A stretch of DNA of 64,000 nucleotides from Roseovarius salinarum. GTDB lineage: Bacteria > Pseudomonadota > Alphaproteobacteria > Rhodobacterales > Rhodobacteraceae. The position numbers and the translations under genes are program-made. The stretch covers positions 62,001-126,000 of the forward strand of contig NZ_PHNT01000008.1 in NCBI RefSeq assembly GCF_002834145.1, in the 5' to 3' direction. The notes beneath the pieces were generated by a model that had not been told where the DNA came from, did not search any database, and saw only the letters and a list, made by a program, of their open reading frames with translations. This document shows positions 25,909-34,419 of this stretch, one piece after another (position 1 is the first letter of the stretch; each line of letters starts with the position of its first letter).

Positions 25909-28383
25909 ATGGCCACGTCATCGGAACTTTCGATCAACACCGACAGCACGGCGATGCAGATGGCGCAGACCATCTTCGGCCATGGTGTCACCGTCACCTC
26001 GGCCAGCCTGACCGGCGATCCGCAGTCGTCGGGCACCTACAGCGGGGCGAAGGACACGCTTCAGGGCATCTCGCCCACCGACGAGGGCGTGATCCTGTCC
26101 ACCGGCAACGCCGGCGACTTCACCAATTCCAGCGGCAAGACGAACCAGGACTCCAACACGACCACCGACACCGACGGCGTGGACGGCGACGCGGGCATGG
26201 ATTCGGTCTCGGGGCAGGACACCCATGACGCCACGTTCCTGGAGGCCGAGTTCACCCCCGACGGCGACCACCTGACGATGCAGTTCGTCTTCTCGTCGGA
26301 GGAATACCTCGAGTACGTCAACGGCGGCTACAACGACAGCTTCAACGTCTGGGTGAACGGCGAGGAAGTCGACATGACGGTCGGCTCGGGCGACGTGACG
26401 ATCGACAACGTCAACACCGGCTCGAATGCCAACCTCTACCTCGACAACCCCGAGGGCACGGACGCCTACAACACCGAGATGGACGGGCTGACCAAGGTCC
26501 TGACCATCAAGGCGCCGGTCAACCCGGGCGAAACGAACTCGATCAGGATCGGCCTGGCCGACGGCGGGGACGCGAAATACGACTCCAACGTGCTGATCAT
26601 GGGCGACAGCCTGCAATCCGTCGCCATCGCCTTCGACGACACCTTCGAGATCGCGCCCGATACGACCGCCGTCTTCGAACCCTTGGCCAACGACACCGAC
26701 ACCGTGGGCGGCGGGCTGACGATCACCCGCATCGACGAGCAGGACGTGTTGCCAGGCGAAACGGTGACGCTGGGCAGCGGCGAAAAGGTCACGCTGAACG
26801 CCGACGGCACCTTCTCGGTCACGTCGGATTCCGACACCGGCAGCTCGTCGTTCACCTACGAGGTGGTCAACGCCGACGGCACCACCGACGTGGGCTTCGC
26901 CGAGATCAAGACCGTCGCCTCGGTCTCTCCCGATTACATCGTGGAAGGGACAGCCGCGGCCGACACCATCGACACCGCCTACACCGGCGATCCCGAAGGC
27001 GACATGATCGACGCCGGCGACGGGCCGGGCGGCACGGACGCCGACACGGTCCTGGGCTACGGCGGCGACGACACGATCCTCTCCGGCGCGGGCGACGACG
27101 ATGTCTCGGGCGGCCACGGCGCCGATTCGGTGGAGGGCGGCGCGGGCGACGACACGCTGCACGGCGGCCAGGGCGACGACCTGCTGCGCGGCGGCGCGGG
27201 GGCCGACAGCCTGATGGGCGGCGACGGGGCCGACTCGCTCAAGGGCGGGGCCGGCCAGGATACGCTTCAGGCCGGCGCCGACGGCGACCTGCTGCTGGGG
27301 GGCACCGAGGACGACGCCCTTCACGGCGGGGCGGGCGACGACACGCTCGACGCAGGCGACGGCAACGACACCGTCCACGCCTCGGCGGGCAATGACATCG
27401 CCTTCGGTCAGGCGGGCGACGACCTGCTGCTGGGCGGCGGCACGGAGGCGGACAGCGATACGCTCAAGGGCGGCACCGGCAACGACACGATCGACGGCGG
27501 ACCCGGCGGCGACGACATGCGCGGCGGCGCGGGCGACGACCGGCTCATCGTCGCGCAGGACGACACGGCAACGGGCGGCGGGGGCGACGACACCTTCACG
27601 CTGGCCGATCACGGCGAAACCGGCGCGGGCACGATCACGATCAAAGGCGGCGAGAGCGACGAGACGGACGGCGACACGCTGCGCCTGACCGGCGACATCG
27701 GCAAGGGCGACATCACCTTCACCAACACCGACGATGAAAACGGCGGTCTGTCGGGCACCTTCGCGATGGCCGACGGCACGGTGGTCAGTTTCTCGGAGAT
27801 CGAGAACATCATCTGCTTCGCCGCCGGTGCCATGATCCTGACCGACCGCGGCGAACGGCCGGTCGAGACGCTGCGCGAGGGCGACCGCGTGGTCACGCGC
27901 GACAGCGGCCCGCGCCCGATCCGCTGGATCGGCCGGCGGCGCGTCCGCGCCGAGGGCAAGCTGGCGCCGGTGTCGATCCGCGCCTCTGTCGCCGGGGGCA
28001 CGGGCCGGCCGCTGGTGGTTTCGCCGCAGCACCGGATCCTCTTCACCGGCTACCGCGCCGAGCTGCTGTTCGGCGCCTCCGAGGTGCTGGTGCCCGCCAA
28101 GCACCTGATCGACGGGGCGGACGTGCGCCGCGCCGCGGGCGGCGAGGTGACCTACATCCACCTGATGTTCGACCGGCACGAGATCATCCATGCCGACGGC
28201 ATCGCGACCGAGAGCTTCCACGCCGGCGACGCCGGCCTGACCGCGATGGACGCCGCCGCGCGCGAGGAACTGTTCGCCATCTTCCCCGAACTGCGCAGCG
28301 CGCCCTGCCGCCACGGCCCGACCGCGCGGCCCTGCCTGAAACGCCACGAGGCGCGCCTGCTGCACGGAGCCGGCGCGGTGTGA
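25909..28383 (+). CDS. Choice-of-anchor L / RTX / Hint_2 surface protein
   Basis: An 824-residue acidic protein with four parts. First is a choice-of-anchor L domain (about 40-235) with the hallmark FVFSSEEYLEYVNGGYNDSF. An Ig/cadherin-like repeat with EPLANDTDTVGGGLTITRI follows (about 240-340). RTX calcium-binding nonapeptides (about 383-560) follow, roughly seventeen GGxGxDxx units such as GGAGDDTLHGGQGDDLLRGG. The last part is a Hint_2 domain that begins at Cys636 (ICFAAGAMIL), with RPVETLREGDRVVTRDSGPRPIRWIG and His708 (VSPQHRILF). No signal peptide is seen; RTX repeats suggest type I secretion, but no ABC exporter lies nearby. It stands alone after a 191-bp gap. The Hint is of the same family as the one at 1665-2606. 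Confidence 0.9.
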   Translation: MATSSELSINTDSTAMQMAQTIFGHGVTVTSASLTGDPQSSGTYSGAKDTLQGISPTDEGVILSTGNAGDFTNSSGKTNQDSNTTTDTDGVDGDAGMDSVSGQDTHDATFLEAEFTPDGDHLTMQFVFSSEEYLEYVNGGYNDSFNVWVNGEEVDMTVGSGDVTIDNVNTGSNANLYLDNPEGTDAYNTEMDGLTKVLTIKAPVNPGETNSIRIGLADGGDAKYDSNVLIMGDSLQSVAIAFDDTFEIAPDTTAVFEPLANDTDTVGGGLTITRIDEQDVLPGETVTLGSGEKVTLNADGTFSVTSDSDTGSSSFTYEVVNADGTTDVGFAEIKTVASVSPDYIVEGTAAADTIDTAYTGDPEGDMIDAGDGPGGTDADTVLGYGGDDTILSGAGDDDVSGGHGADSVEGGAGDDTLHGGQGDDLLRGGAGADSLMGGDGADSLKGGAGQDTLQAGADGDLLLGGTEDDALHGGAGDDTLDAGDGNDTVHASAGNDIAFGQAGDDLLLGGGTEADSDTLKGGTGNDTIDGGPGGDDMRGGAGDDRLIVAQDDTATGGGGDDTFTLADHGETGAGTITIKGGESDETDGDTLRLTGDIGKGDITFTNTDDENGGLSGTFAMADGTVVSFSEIENIICFAAGAMILTDRGERPVETLREGDRVVTRDSGPRPIRWIGRRRVRAEGKLAPVSIRASVAGGTGRPLVVSPQHRILFTGYRAELLFGASEVLVPAKHLIDGADVRRAAGGEVTYIHLMFDRHEIIHADGIATESFHAGDAGLTAMDAAAREELFAIFPELRSAPCRHGPTARPCLKRHEARLLHGAGAV

Positions 28384-28908
28384 TCACCCCGCCCAGTCCG
28401 ACAGCACAGACTCCAGCGCGGCCCAGTCGGTGTATTCCCGGTCGCCGCGGGGGTCCACGGCCTCGCCCTTCTGGTGGGCGATCCAGCGCATCGCCCAGGC
28501 CTTGAAGAAATCGTACTCGGTGAAACGGAAGGCCCCGGCCACCTGTTCGACCCGCCCGGGCGTCCATCCCGTGGTCTCGGCGAACGCGGCCGCGATGCGG
28601 TCGAGGTCGGCGTGTTCCTCGGGGTCGGTGCCGGCGGCGGCCAAGGACACGGACAGGAACAGCGTCCGGAGCCCCGCCAGCGCCTGCGCGTGCGCGCGGG
28701 CGAATTCCACCATCTCGTCCTGGTAGCGGCCGACGTGCACCGAGGCGGCCAGGATGGCCGCGTCGAAGCGGGCCGGTTCCACCGCGCCCGCGTCCGCGAC
28801 CGGCATCAACTCGACCGAGTGGCCGTCATCGACGAGCGTGTCGGCGCAGAACCGCGCGATCTTGCGCGTCTGTCCTTCCGTGCTGGCATAGGCGATCAGG
28901 ATCTTCAT
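28384..28908 (-). CDS. Flavodoxin-domain protein, HemG-like
   Basis: A 174-residue flavodoxin-fold protein. The FMN phosphate-binding loop is the N-terminal ILIAYASTEGQTRKIA, followed by AAILAASVHVGRYQDEM and a C-terminal GEAVDPRGDREYTDWAAL, which matches menaquinone-dependent protoporphyrinogen IX dehydrogenase HemG-type proteins. Whether it oxidises protoporphyrinogen here is not certain, as many alphaproteobacteria use HemJ. It is the last gene in a minus-strand run after glcB, glcG and the glutamine amidotransferase, after a 110-bp gap with no features. It is convergent with the Hint gene (stops abut). Confidence 0.85.
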   Translation of the reverse strand: MKILIAYASTEGQTRKIARFCADTLVDDGHSVELMPVADAGAVEPARFDAAILAASVHVGRYQDEMVEFARAHAQALAGLRTLFLSVSLAAAGTDPEEHADLDRIAAAFAETTGWTPGRVEQVAGAFRFTEYDFFKAWAMRWIAHQKGEAVDPRGDREYTDWAALESVLSDWAG

Positions 28909-29018
28909 CGGGGCCTCCCGTCAGCGCTGCATGCAGACTTCGTGCCACCGGAACCGGCCGCGCGCCTTGTCCTGCGTCAAACGCGGTCGGCAGCCCCTTG
29001 CCCCGCGGCGGCCGGGCC

Positions 29019-29795
29019 TCAGGCCGTGCGCCGCGCCGGCGCCATCTGCCCCGCGGCCCAGGCGCGCACCGCATCGCCGAAGGCGGAAAACAGCGGCCGG
29101 CTGACCGGGTCGTTCGCCGCGTCCCACTCGGGGTGCCACTGGACGCCCAGCGCGAAGCCCTCGGCGCCCTCGACGTACAATGCCTCGGGCGTGCCGTCCT
29201 CGGCCCAGCCGTCGATCACGATGCGCCCGCCCGGCGTCTTGATGCCCTGCCCGTGCAGCGTGTTCGTCATCACTTCCTGCGCGCCGAACAGGCGGTGGAA
29301 CGGGCCGCCCTGCGTGAAGCGCACGCAATGGCGCAGCGCGAACTTCTCCTGCAGCGTGCCGTCGGGGGGCATGCGGTGGTTCATCCGCCCCGGCAGGTCG
29401 CGGATCTCGGGGTGCAGCGTGCCGCCCAGCGCGACGTTCACTTCCTGGAACCCGCGGCAGACGCCCAGGAAGGGCTGCCCGCGGTCGAGGCAGGCGCGCA
29501 CCAGCGGCAGCGTCACCGAGTCGCGCGCGCGATCCGACGCGCCGTGCGCCTCGGTCCAGGCCTCGCCGTATTCCTCGGGGTGCACGTTGGGCCGCCCGCC
29601 GGTCAGCAGGAAACCGTCGCAGGTCTCCAGCAACTCCTCCACGCTGACGAACCGCGGATCGGCCGGGATCAGCAGGGGCAGGCAATGCGACACGCCGGCC
29701 ACCGCCTCGGAATTCATCGTGCCGCCCGCGTGCGCGGGATACTGATCGTTGATCAGGTAATGGTTGCCGATGATACCGACGACAGGGCGCGCCAT
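29019..29795 (-). CDS. Class I glutamine amidotransferase-like gamma-glutamyl hydrolase (PuuD-like)
   Basis: A 258-residue protein of the peptidase C26 family (gamma-glutamyl-GABA hydrolase PuuD type). The catalytic nucleophile lies in PFLGVCRGFQEVNVALGG (Cys about 113) and the His-Glu pair in LGVQWHPEWD. The N terminus PVVGIIGNHYLINDQYPAHA is typical of the family. The start ATG 29795 follows GAGGGAGA. PuuD removes the gamma-glutamyl group in putrescine breakdown, but no other Puu gene is here; the enzyme may hydrolyse another gamma-glutamyl compound. It lies between glcG and the flavodoxin gene on the minus strand. Confidence 0.9.
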   Translation of the reverse strand: MARPVVGIIGNHYLINDQYPAHAGGTMNSEAVAGVSHCLPLLIPADPRFVSVEELLETCDGFLLTGGRPNVHPEEYGEAWTEAHGASDRARDSVTLPLVRACLDRGQPFLGVCRGFQEVNVALGGTLHPEIRDLPGRMNHRMPPDGTLQEKFALRHCVRFTQGGPFHRLFGAQEVMTNTLHGQGIKTPGGRIVIDGWAEDGTPEALYVEGAEGFALGVQWHPEWDAANDPVSRPLFSAFGDAVRAWAAGQMAPARRTA

Positions 29796-29893
29796 GGATC
29801 TCCCTCGAAGATTGCCCGACAAGAGATACAGCCATTTGCGGCGCAAGAAAACCGCCGCCGGGGCACAGGCCCGCGTGCGCCTGCGCGCAGCCC

Positions 29894-30322
29894 TCAGGCC
29901 TCGCCGGCCAGCCCCGCCGCCGCGATGCCGGCCAGCGCCGCCTCGGCATCGTTGTCCGAGGTGTCGCCCGTCACGCCGACCGCGCCGATCACCCGGCCTT
30001 CGGTATCGCGCACCAGCACGCCGCCGGGCACCGGCACGGTCTGCCCGCCGTAAACGCCGTTCACGGCCGCCATGAAATAGGCCTGCGATTCGGCGCGGTC
30101 CATCTGCGCGCGTCCGCCCATGCCCAGCATCACCGCGCCATAGGCCTTGCCCTGCGCGATGGCATACCGGCCGGGGCTCGCGCCGTCCTCGCGCTCGAAG
30201 GCGATCGGGTGGCCGCCGGCGTCCAGCACGATCACCGACAACGGCTTGAGGCCCATCGCGCGCCCCTTGTCCAGCGCCGCGCGCACCATCGTCCGCGCCG
30301 CCTCCTGAGAAATCTCCGCCAT
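29894..30322 (-). CDS. glcG: GlcG/HbpS family haem-binding protein
   Basis: A 142-residue protein of the GlcG/HbpS (DUF336) family. Recognisable parts are LKPLSVIVLDAGGHPIAFERED, ARYAIAQGKAYGAV-type motif (here GRYAIAQGKAYGAVML), the QTVPVPGGVLVRD turn and IGAVGVTGDTSDNDAEAALAG. Streptomyces HbpS binds haem; E. coli GlcG sits in the glycolate operon with no proven role. It lies 83 bases downstream of malate synthase G, the classical glc context. The ATG at 30322 is chosen because the longer open frame upstream runs through glcB in another frame. Confidence 0.9.
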   Translation of the reverse strand: MAEISQEAARTMVRAALDKGRAMGLKPLSVIVLDAGGHPIAFEREDGASPGRYAIAQGKAYGAVMLGMGGRAQMDRAESQAYFMAAVNGVYGGQTVPVPGGVLVRDTEGRVIGAVGVTGDTSDNDAEAALAGIAAAGLAGEA

Positions 30323-30332
30323 TACGTCGTCC

Positions 30333-30401
30333 CTTCTTCTTGCCTTCGGATATCTCCGGGGTGAATCTGCGCATGGTGCCAGGAGGGGCAGCGCCCCCCT
30401 G
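30333..30401 (+). repeat. Dispersed bipartite intergenic repeat, copy 3
   Basis: TTCTTGCCTTCGGATATCTC then CGGGGTGAAT, followed by a GGGGC-AGC-GCCCC hairpin near 30385-30397. It lies between the glcB stop and the glcG start. It is more diverged than copies 14127 and 54285 but keeps the same two-part layout. Confidence 0.5.
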
Positions 30402-30405
30402 CCGG

Positions 30406-32538
30406 CTATCCCTGCGCCTTGAGCTCCAGCCGGCGGGCGTGCAGCACAGGCTCGGTGTAGCCCGAGGGTTGCGCGCGCCCGCGGAACACCAGGTCGCAGG
30501 CGGCCTCGAAGGCCACGCCGTCGAAACCGGGCGCCATCGGCGCGTAGGCCGGGTCGCCGGCGTTCTGGCGGTCCACCACCTGCGCCATCTTGCGCATCAC
30601 CGCCATCATCCGGTCCGCGTCCACGACGCCGTGATGCAGCCAGTTGGCCAGCATCTGCGAGCTGATCCGGCAGGTCGCGCGGTCCTCCATCAGCGCCACG
30701 TCGTGGATGTCGGGCACCTTGGAACAGCCCACGCCCTGGTCGACCCAGCGCACGACATAACCCAGGATGCCCTGGGCGTCGTTCTCGATCTCCGCCGTGA
30801 TCTCGTCGTCCGAGAAGTTGCGCCCGGTGGCCACCGGGATGGACAGCAGGTCGTCGAGCGTGCCGCGCGGGCCACCAGCGGCGATCTCGTCCTGCCGGGC
30901 CAGCACGTCGACGTGGTGGTAGTGCGTGGCGTGCAGCGTGGCGGCGGTGGGCGACGGCACCCAGGCGCAGGTCGCGCCCGCCTTGGGGTGGCCGATCTTG
31001 GCGTCCAGCATCTCGGCCATGCGGTCGGGCATCGCCCACATCCCCTTGCCGATCTGCGCACGCCCCTTGAGGCCGCAGGCCAGCCCGATGTCGACGTTGC
31101 GGTCCTCGTAGGCCGCAAGCCACGCCGCCTGCTTCATCTCGCCCTTGGGCACCATCGGGCCGGCTTCCATGCTGGTGTGGATCTCGTCGCCGGTCCGGTC
31201 GAGGAAGCCGGTGTTGATGAAGGCCACGCGGTGGCGCGCGGCATGGATGCAGGCCTTGAGGTTGACGCTGGTGCGGCGCTCCTCGTCCATGATGCCCAGC
31301 TTGACGGTGTATTGCGGCAGCCCGAGGATGCGCTCGACGCGGGTGAAGATCTCGTCGGCGAAGGCGACCTCCTCGGGGCCGTGCATCTTCGGCTTGACGA
31401 CATAGACGCTGCCGGCGACCGAGTTGCCCCCGTCGCGGGCCAGGTCGTGCATCGCGATGGCCACCGTCACCAGCGCGTCCATCAGCCCCTCGAAGATCTC
31501 GTTGCCGCCGCGGTCGAGGACCGCCGGGTTGGTCATCAGGTGGCCCACGTTGCGCACCAGCATCAGCGACCGGCCCTTCAGCGTCACCGCGTCCCCGCCC
31601 GGCGCGGTGAAGGCCATGTCGTCGGCCAGCCGGCGGGTGAAGCTGCGCCCGCCCTTTTCGACCGTCTCCGACAGGTCGCCCTGCATCAGCCCCAGCCAGT
31701 TGCCGTAGGCGGCGACCTTGTCCTCGGCATCGACGCAGGCAACGCTGTCCTCGCAGTCCATGATCGTGGAGATGGCCGATTCCAGCCGGATGTCGGCGAT
31801 GCCGGCGGCATCGGTCGCGCCGATCTCGCTGGTCGCGTCGATGTCGATGATGATGTGCAGACCGTTGTTGCGCAGAAGCACCGCTGTCGGCGCCTCCGCC
31901 GGGCCGGCATGGCCGGCGAACTGCGCGGGGTCCTTCAGCGCCGGGGCAACCCGGCCGTCCGCGACCGTGATCGCCGGCGCCTCGGCCCAGCTTCCGGTCG
32001 CCAGCGGCACGGCGGCGTCAAGGAATGCCCGGCCCCAGGCGATCACGCGCGCGCCGCGCTCCGGGTCATAGCCCCCGCCCTGCGGCAGATCGCCCAGCGC
32101 GTCGGTGCCGTAAAGCGCGTCATAGAGGCTGCCCCAGCGCGCGTTCGCCGCGTTCAGCGCGAAGCGCGCGTTGGTGATCGGCACGACAAGCTGCGGCCCC
32201 GGCACCTGTGCGATCTCGGGGTCGATGCCCGCGGTGTCGATCTCGAAATCCGCCGGCTCCGGCAGCAGGTAGCCTATTTCCTCCAGAAAGGCGCGATAGG
32301 CGGCGGCGTCATGCGGCTGGCCGGCGCGGGCGCGGTGCCAGTCGTCGATGCGCGCCTGTATCGTCTCGCGCGTCTCCAGCAGCGCGCGGTTGCGCGGTCC
32401 CAGTTCATGCGCGAGCTCCGACAGCCCCGCCCAGAAGGTCGCCGGCTCCACCCCGGTGCCCGGCAGCGCGCGGCCCTCGATGAACTCTGCCAGCTCCGGC
32501 GCCACCTGCAACCCGTCGCGTTCCACCCTCTGTGCCAT
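30406..32538 (-). CDS. glcB: Malate synthase G
   Basis: A 710-residue enzyme that condenses acetyl-CoA with glyoxylate to malate, allowing growth on glycolate, acetate or C2 compounds. The length is that of the long G isoform (not the 530-residue AceB). Conserved blocks include [21 protein letters not shown] near residue 125-145, [17 protein letters not shown], the Mg-binding [67 protein letters not shown] and GCSKVPDI with [16 protein letters not shown]. It leads the glcB-glcG-amidotransferase-flavodoxin run. A GntR-type operator is predicted 81-97 bases upstream of the start. Confidence 0.97.
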   Translation of the reverse strand: MAQRVERDGLQVAPELAEFIEGRALPGTGVEPATFWAGLSELAHELGPRNRALLETRETIQARIDDWHRARAGQPHDAAAYRAFLEEIGYLLPEPADFEIDTAGIDPEIAQVPGPQLVVPITNARFALNAANARWGSLYDALYGTDALGDLPQGGGYDPERGARVIAWGRAFLDAAVPLATGSWAEAPAITVADGRVAPALKDPAQFAGHAGPAEAPTAVLLRNNGLHIIIDIDATSEIGATDAAGIADIRLESAISTIMDCEDSVACVDAEDKVAAYGNWLGLMQGDLSETVEKGGRSFTRRLADDMAFTAPGGDAVTLKGRSLMLVRNVGHLMTNPAVLDRGGNEIFEGLMDALVTVAIAMHDLARDGGNSVAGSVYVVKPKMHGPEEVAFADEIFTRVERILGLPQYTVKLGIMDEERRTSVNLKACIHAARHRVAFINTGFLDRTGDEIHTSMEAGPMVPKGEMKQAAWLAAYEDRNVDIGLACGLKGRAQIGKGMWAMPDRMAEMLDAKIGHPKAGATCAWVPSPTAATLHATHYHHVDVLARQDEIAAGGPRGTLDDLLSIPVATGRNFSDDEITAEIENDAQGILGYVVRWVDQGVGCSKVPDIHDVALMEDRATCRISSQMLANWLHHGVVDADRMMAVMRKMAQVVDRQNAGDPAYAPMAPGFDGVAFEAACDLVFRGRAQPSGYTEPVLHARRLELKAQG

Positions 32539-32618
32539 GCCGATCCCCTCCGTTCGGTCCCGTGAGCTCGTGTTGGACCGATGGCATAGCCGATCCGTTT
32601 CCGATCGGCAACAGGATC

Positions 32619-32635
32619 GGTAAAATCAATTTACC
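32619..32635. promoter_or_regulatory. Predicted GntR/FadR-type operator upstream of glcB
   Basis: Inverted repeat GGTAAA-ATCAA-TTTACC with arms at 32619-32624 and 32630-32635, extended by one-sided AATT. It resembles GGT...ACC operators bound by FCD-type GntR regulators such as PdhR, LldR and GlcC. It lies 81 bases before the glcB start, where a promoter overlap is expected. It stands out as an AT-rich island in GC-rich DNA. No matching regulator gene is in the window. Confidence 0.42.
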
Positions 32636-32675
32636 AATTCCGGCATCCCGTGGCATGCCGGTCGCGGCACCCGCC

Positions 32676-32822
32676 TCAGCGCCGCCGCCCCGAACGGCAT
32701 GCGCGCGAGCAGTAGCGCACCGCCTCCCAGTCGCGCGCCCACTTGCGCCGCCAGCTGAAGGGCCGGCCACAGGCCGCGCAGATCTTGCTGGGCAGATCGC
32801 CCTTGCGCCGCATGCGCCCCAT
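32676..32822 (-). CDS. DUF2256 zinc-ribbon-like protein
   Basis: A 48-residue basic protein: GDLPSKICAACGRPFSWRRK, then WEAVRYCSRACRSGRRR. The two CxxC-like pairs (ICAAC, YCSRAC) form the DUF2256 signature, a probable zinc site. The family is a small protein repeatedly found next to or fused to photolyase/cryptochrome genes. Its ATG overlaps the photolyase stop by one base (TGATG), so it is translationally coupled to it. Function unknown; a helper in DNA repair is an inference from context. Confidence 0.88.
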   Translation of the reverse strand: MGRMRRKGDLPSKICAACGRPFSWRRKWARDWEAVRYCSRACRSGRRR

Positions 32823-34318
32823 CAGAACTCGAAACCCATCTGGCGGCTGTCGCCGCGTGGGGCGCGCCGCGCGGCCGGCGGGCGCTTGCGGCTGGCGTGC
32901 TTGCGGCGTACCTGCGCCGCGGCCTCGGCAAAACCCGCTTGCCGGCGCACCGCCCAGACGGCGGCGCGCGCGGCGCGGGCGGCGGCCGCCACGTCCACCA
33001 GCGGCTCGGGATAGGCGCGGCCCAGCAGGCCCCCCGCCCCGTCCCACGTCCATGGGGTCTGCAGGTGGGCGTCGGGTACCCGCGCCAGCTCGGGCACCCA
33101 ACGGCGGGTGAACCGGCCCGCCGGATCCTGTTCGTGGCCCTGCTTGACCGGGTTGTAGATGCGGATCTGGTTGGTGCCGGTCACGCCCGACTGCATCTGC
33201 ACCTGGCTCCAGTGGATGCCCGGCTCGTAATCGGTGAACAGCCGCGCCAGCACCGCGCCGCTGTCGCGCCAGTCCAGCCACAGGTGATAGCTGGCCACCG
33301 CCATCACCATCGCCCGCATGCGGAAGTTCAGCCAGCCGGTGGCATTCAGGCTGCGCATGCAGGCGTCGACGAAGGGCAGCCCGGTCTCGCCCGCCGCCCA
33401 GGCGGCCAGCCGCGCGGTGTCCGGTTCGGCCGGGCGCAGCGCCTCGTAGGCCGGGTGCAGGCAGCGCCATTCCAGCGCCGGTTCGTCCTCGAGCTTCTGC
33501 ATGAAGTGATCGCGCCACGCGAGCCGCGACCGGAACGATCGCATCGACCCCGCCCAGGCCCGGCCGCGGCCCGCCGGCGCGGCGCGGCCCGCTTGCACCG
33601 CCTCGCGCACCGACAGGGTGCCGAAGGCCAGGTGCGGCGAGAGCCGCGAACAGGCGCGCGCCCCCGCTTCGGGCGCGGACATCGCCGCGCGGTAATGCTG
33701 CCCGCGCGTGCGCAGGAACCCCGCAAGCGCGCGTTCGGCGCGGGCGCGCCCCCCGCGCTGGCGGTCGGGGCAGGCATCAACCAGCCCCAGATCCGCCGCG
33801 GCGGGCAGCGGGTCGGCAACGGCACCGGACACGCCGCGGGCGCCCTCGATCCGTGGAACGACCGGCGCGGACACGAAGGCGTCGCGCCGCGCCTGCCAGC
33901 CGTCGCGCGAGGCCAGCCGGCGCACGACACCCGATTGCGGCACCTCGTGCCAGCGCACGCCTTGCGCGGCGGCCCAGTCGGCCACGGCCCGGTCGCGCGC
34001 GAAGGACGCGGCATTGCCCGTTTCCTCGTGGCTGACCAGGTCGGTCACGCGGTGGGCCGCGCGCAGCGCTTCGAGAACCTGCGGCGCCACGCCCACCCGC
34101 ACGACAAGCTCCAGCCCGGTCGAGGCGAGCTCCGCGCGCAGCGAGTCGAGGCAGTCGCACAGGAAGGCGTACTGCCGGCCCGACGCGTCTGCCTGCCGCC
34201 ACTGGTGCGGCTCCACGATATAGAGCGGGATCACCGGACCCAGCGCGGCGGCCCGCGCCAGGGCGGGGTGATCGGCGACCCGGAGATCGCGCTTGAACCA
34301 GCAGATGACGCCCATCAT
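32822..34318 (-). CDS. Cryptochrome/photolyase family FAD protein
   Basis: A 498-residue flavoprotein that probably uses blue light to split cyclobutane pyrimidine dimers. It begins VICWFKRDLRVADHPALARA (photolyase alpha/beta domain) and contains the FAD-binding region FVDACMRSLNATGWLNFRMR, then MAVASYHLWLDWRDSG and FTDYEPGIHWSQVQMQSG. NQIRIYNPVKQGHEQDP follows. The C-terminal 45 residues are Arg/Ala-rich and seem unstructured. The subclass (true CPD photolyase versus cryptochrome-like) cannot be settled by eye; the residues around FAD look like class I/FAD-binding photolyases. It is divergent from pepN. Confidence 0.88.
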   Translation of the reverse strand: MMGVICWFKRDLRVADHPALARAAALGPVIPLYIVEPHQWRQADASGRQYAFLCDCLDSLRAELASTGLELVVRVGVAPQVLEALRAAHRVTDLVSHEETGNAASFARDRAVADWAAAQGVRWHEVPQSGVVRRLASRDGWQARRDAFVSAPVVPRIEGARGVSGAVADPLPAAADLGLVDACPDRQRGGRARAERALAGFLRTRGQHYRAAMSAPEAGARACSRLSPHLAFGTLSVREAVQAGRAAPAGRGRAWAGSMRSFRSRLAWRDHFMQKLEDEPALEWRCLHPAYEALRPAEPDTARLAAWAAGETGLPFVDACMRSLNATGWLNFRMRAMVMAVASYHLWLDWRDSGAVLARLFTDYEPGIHWSQVQMQSGVTGTNQIRIYNPVKQGHEQDPAGRFTRRWVPELARVPDAHLQTPWTWDGAGGLLGRAYPEPLVDVAAAARAARAAVWAVRRQAGFAEAAAQVRRKHASRKRPPAARRAPRGDSRQMGFEF

Positions 34319-34419
34319 CGGCCAGATAGGCGGGGCGCGGGGGTGGTCAACGGCACGGCAACGGCTTGCGGCGGCGCGCCGATGCGCTACACCTGCGCGG
34401 GCACGACAAGGAGGATGCC

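Noticed and set aside
27055..27600. Regular repeats that could be mistaken for CRISPR or satellite DNA
   Set aside because: They encode RTX nonapeptides GGxGxDxx in frame; there are no spacers.
29894..31123. Extended minus-strand frame joining glcG to sequence inside glcB
   Set aside because: The upstream part is out of frame with malate synthase and has no domain; GlcG starts naturally at 30322.
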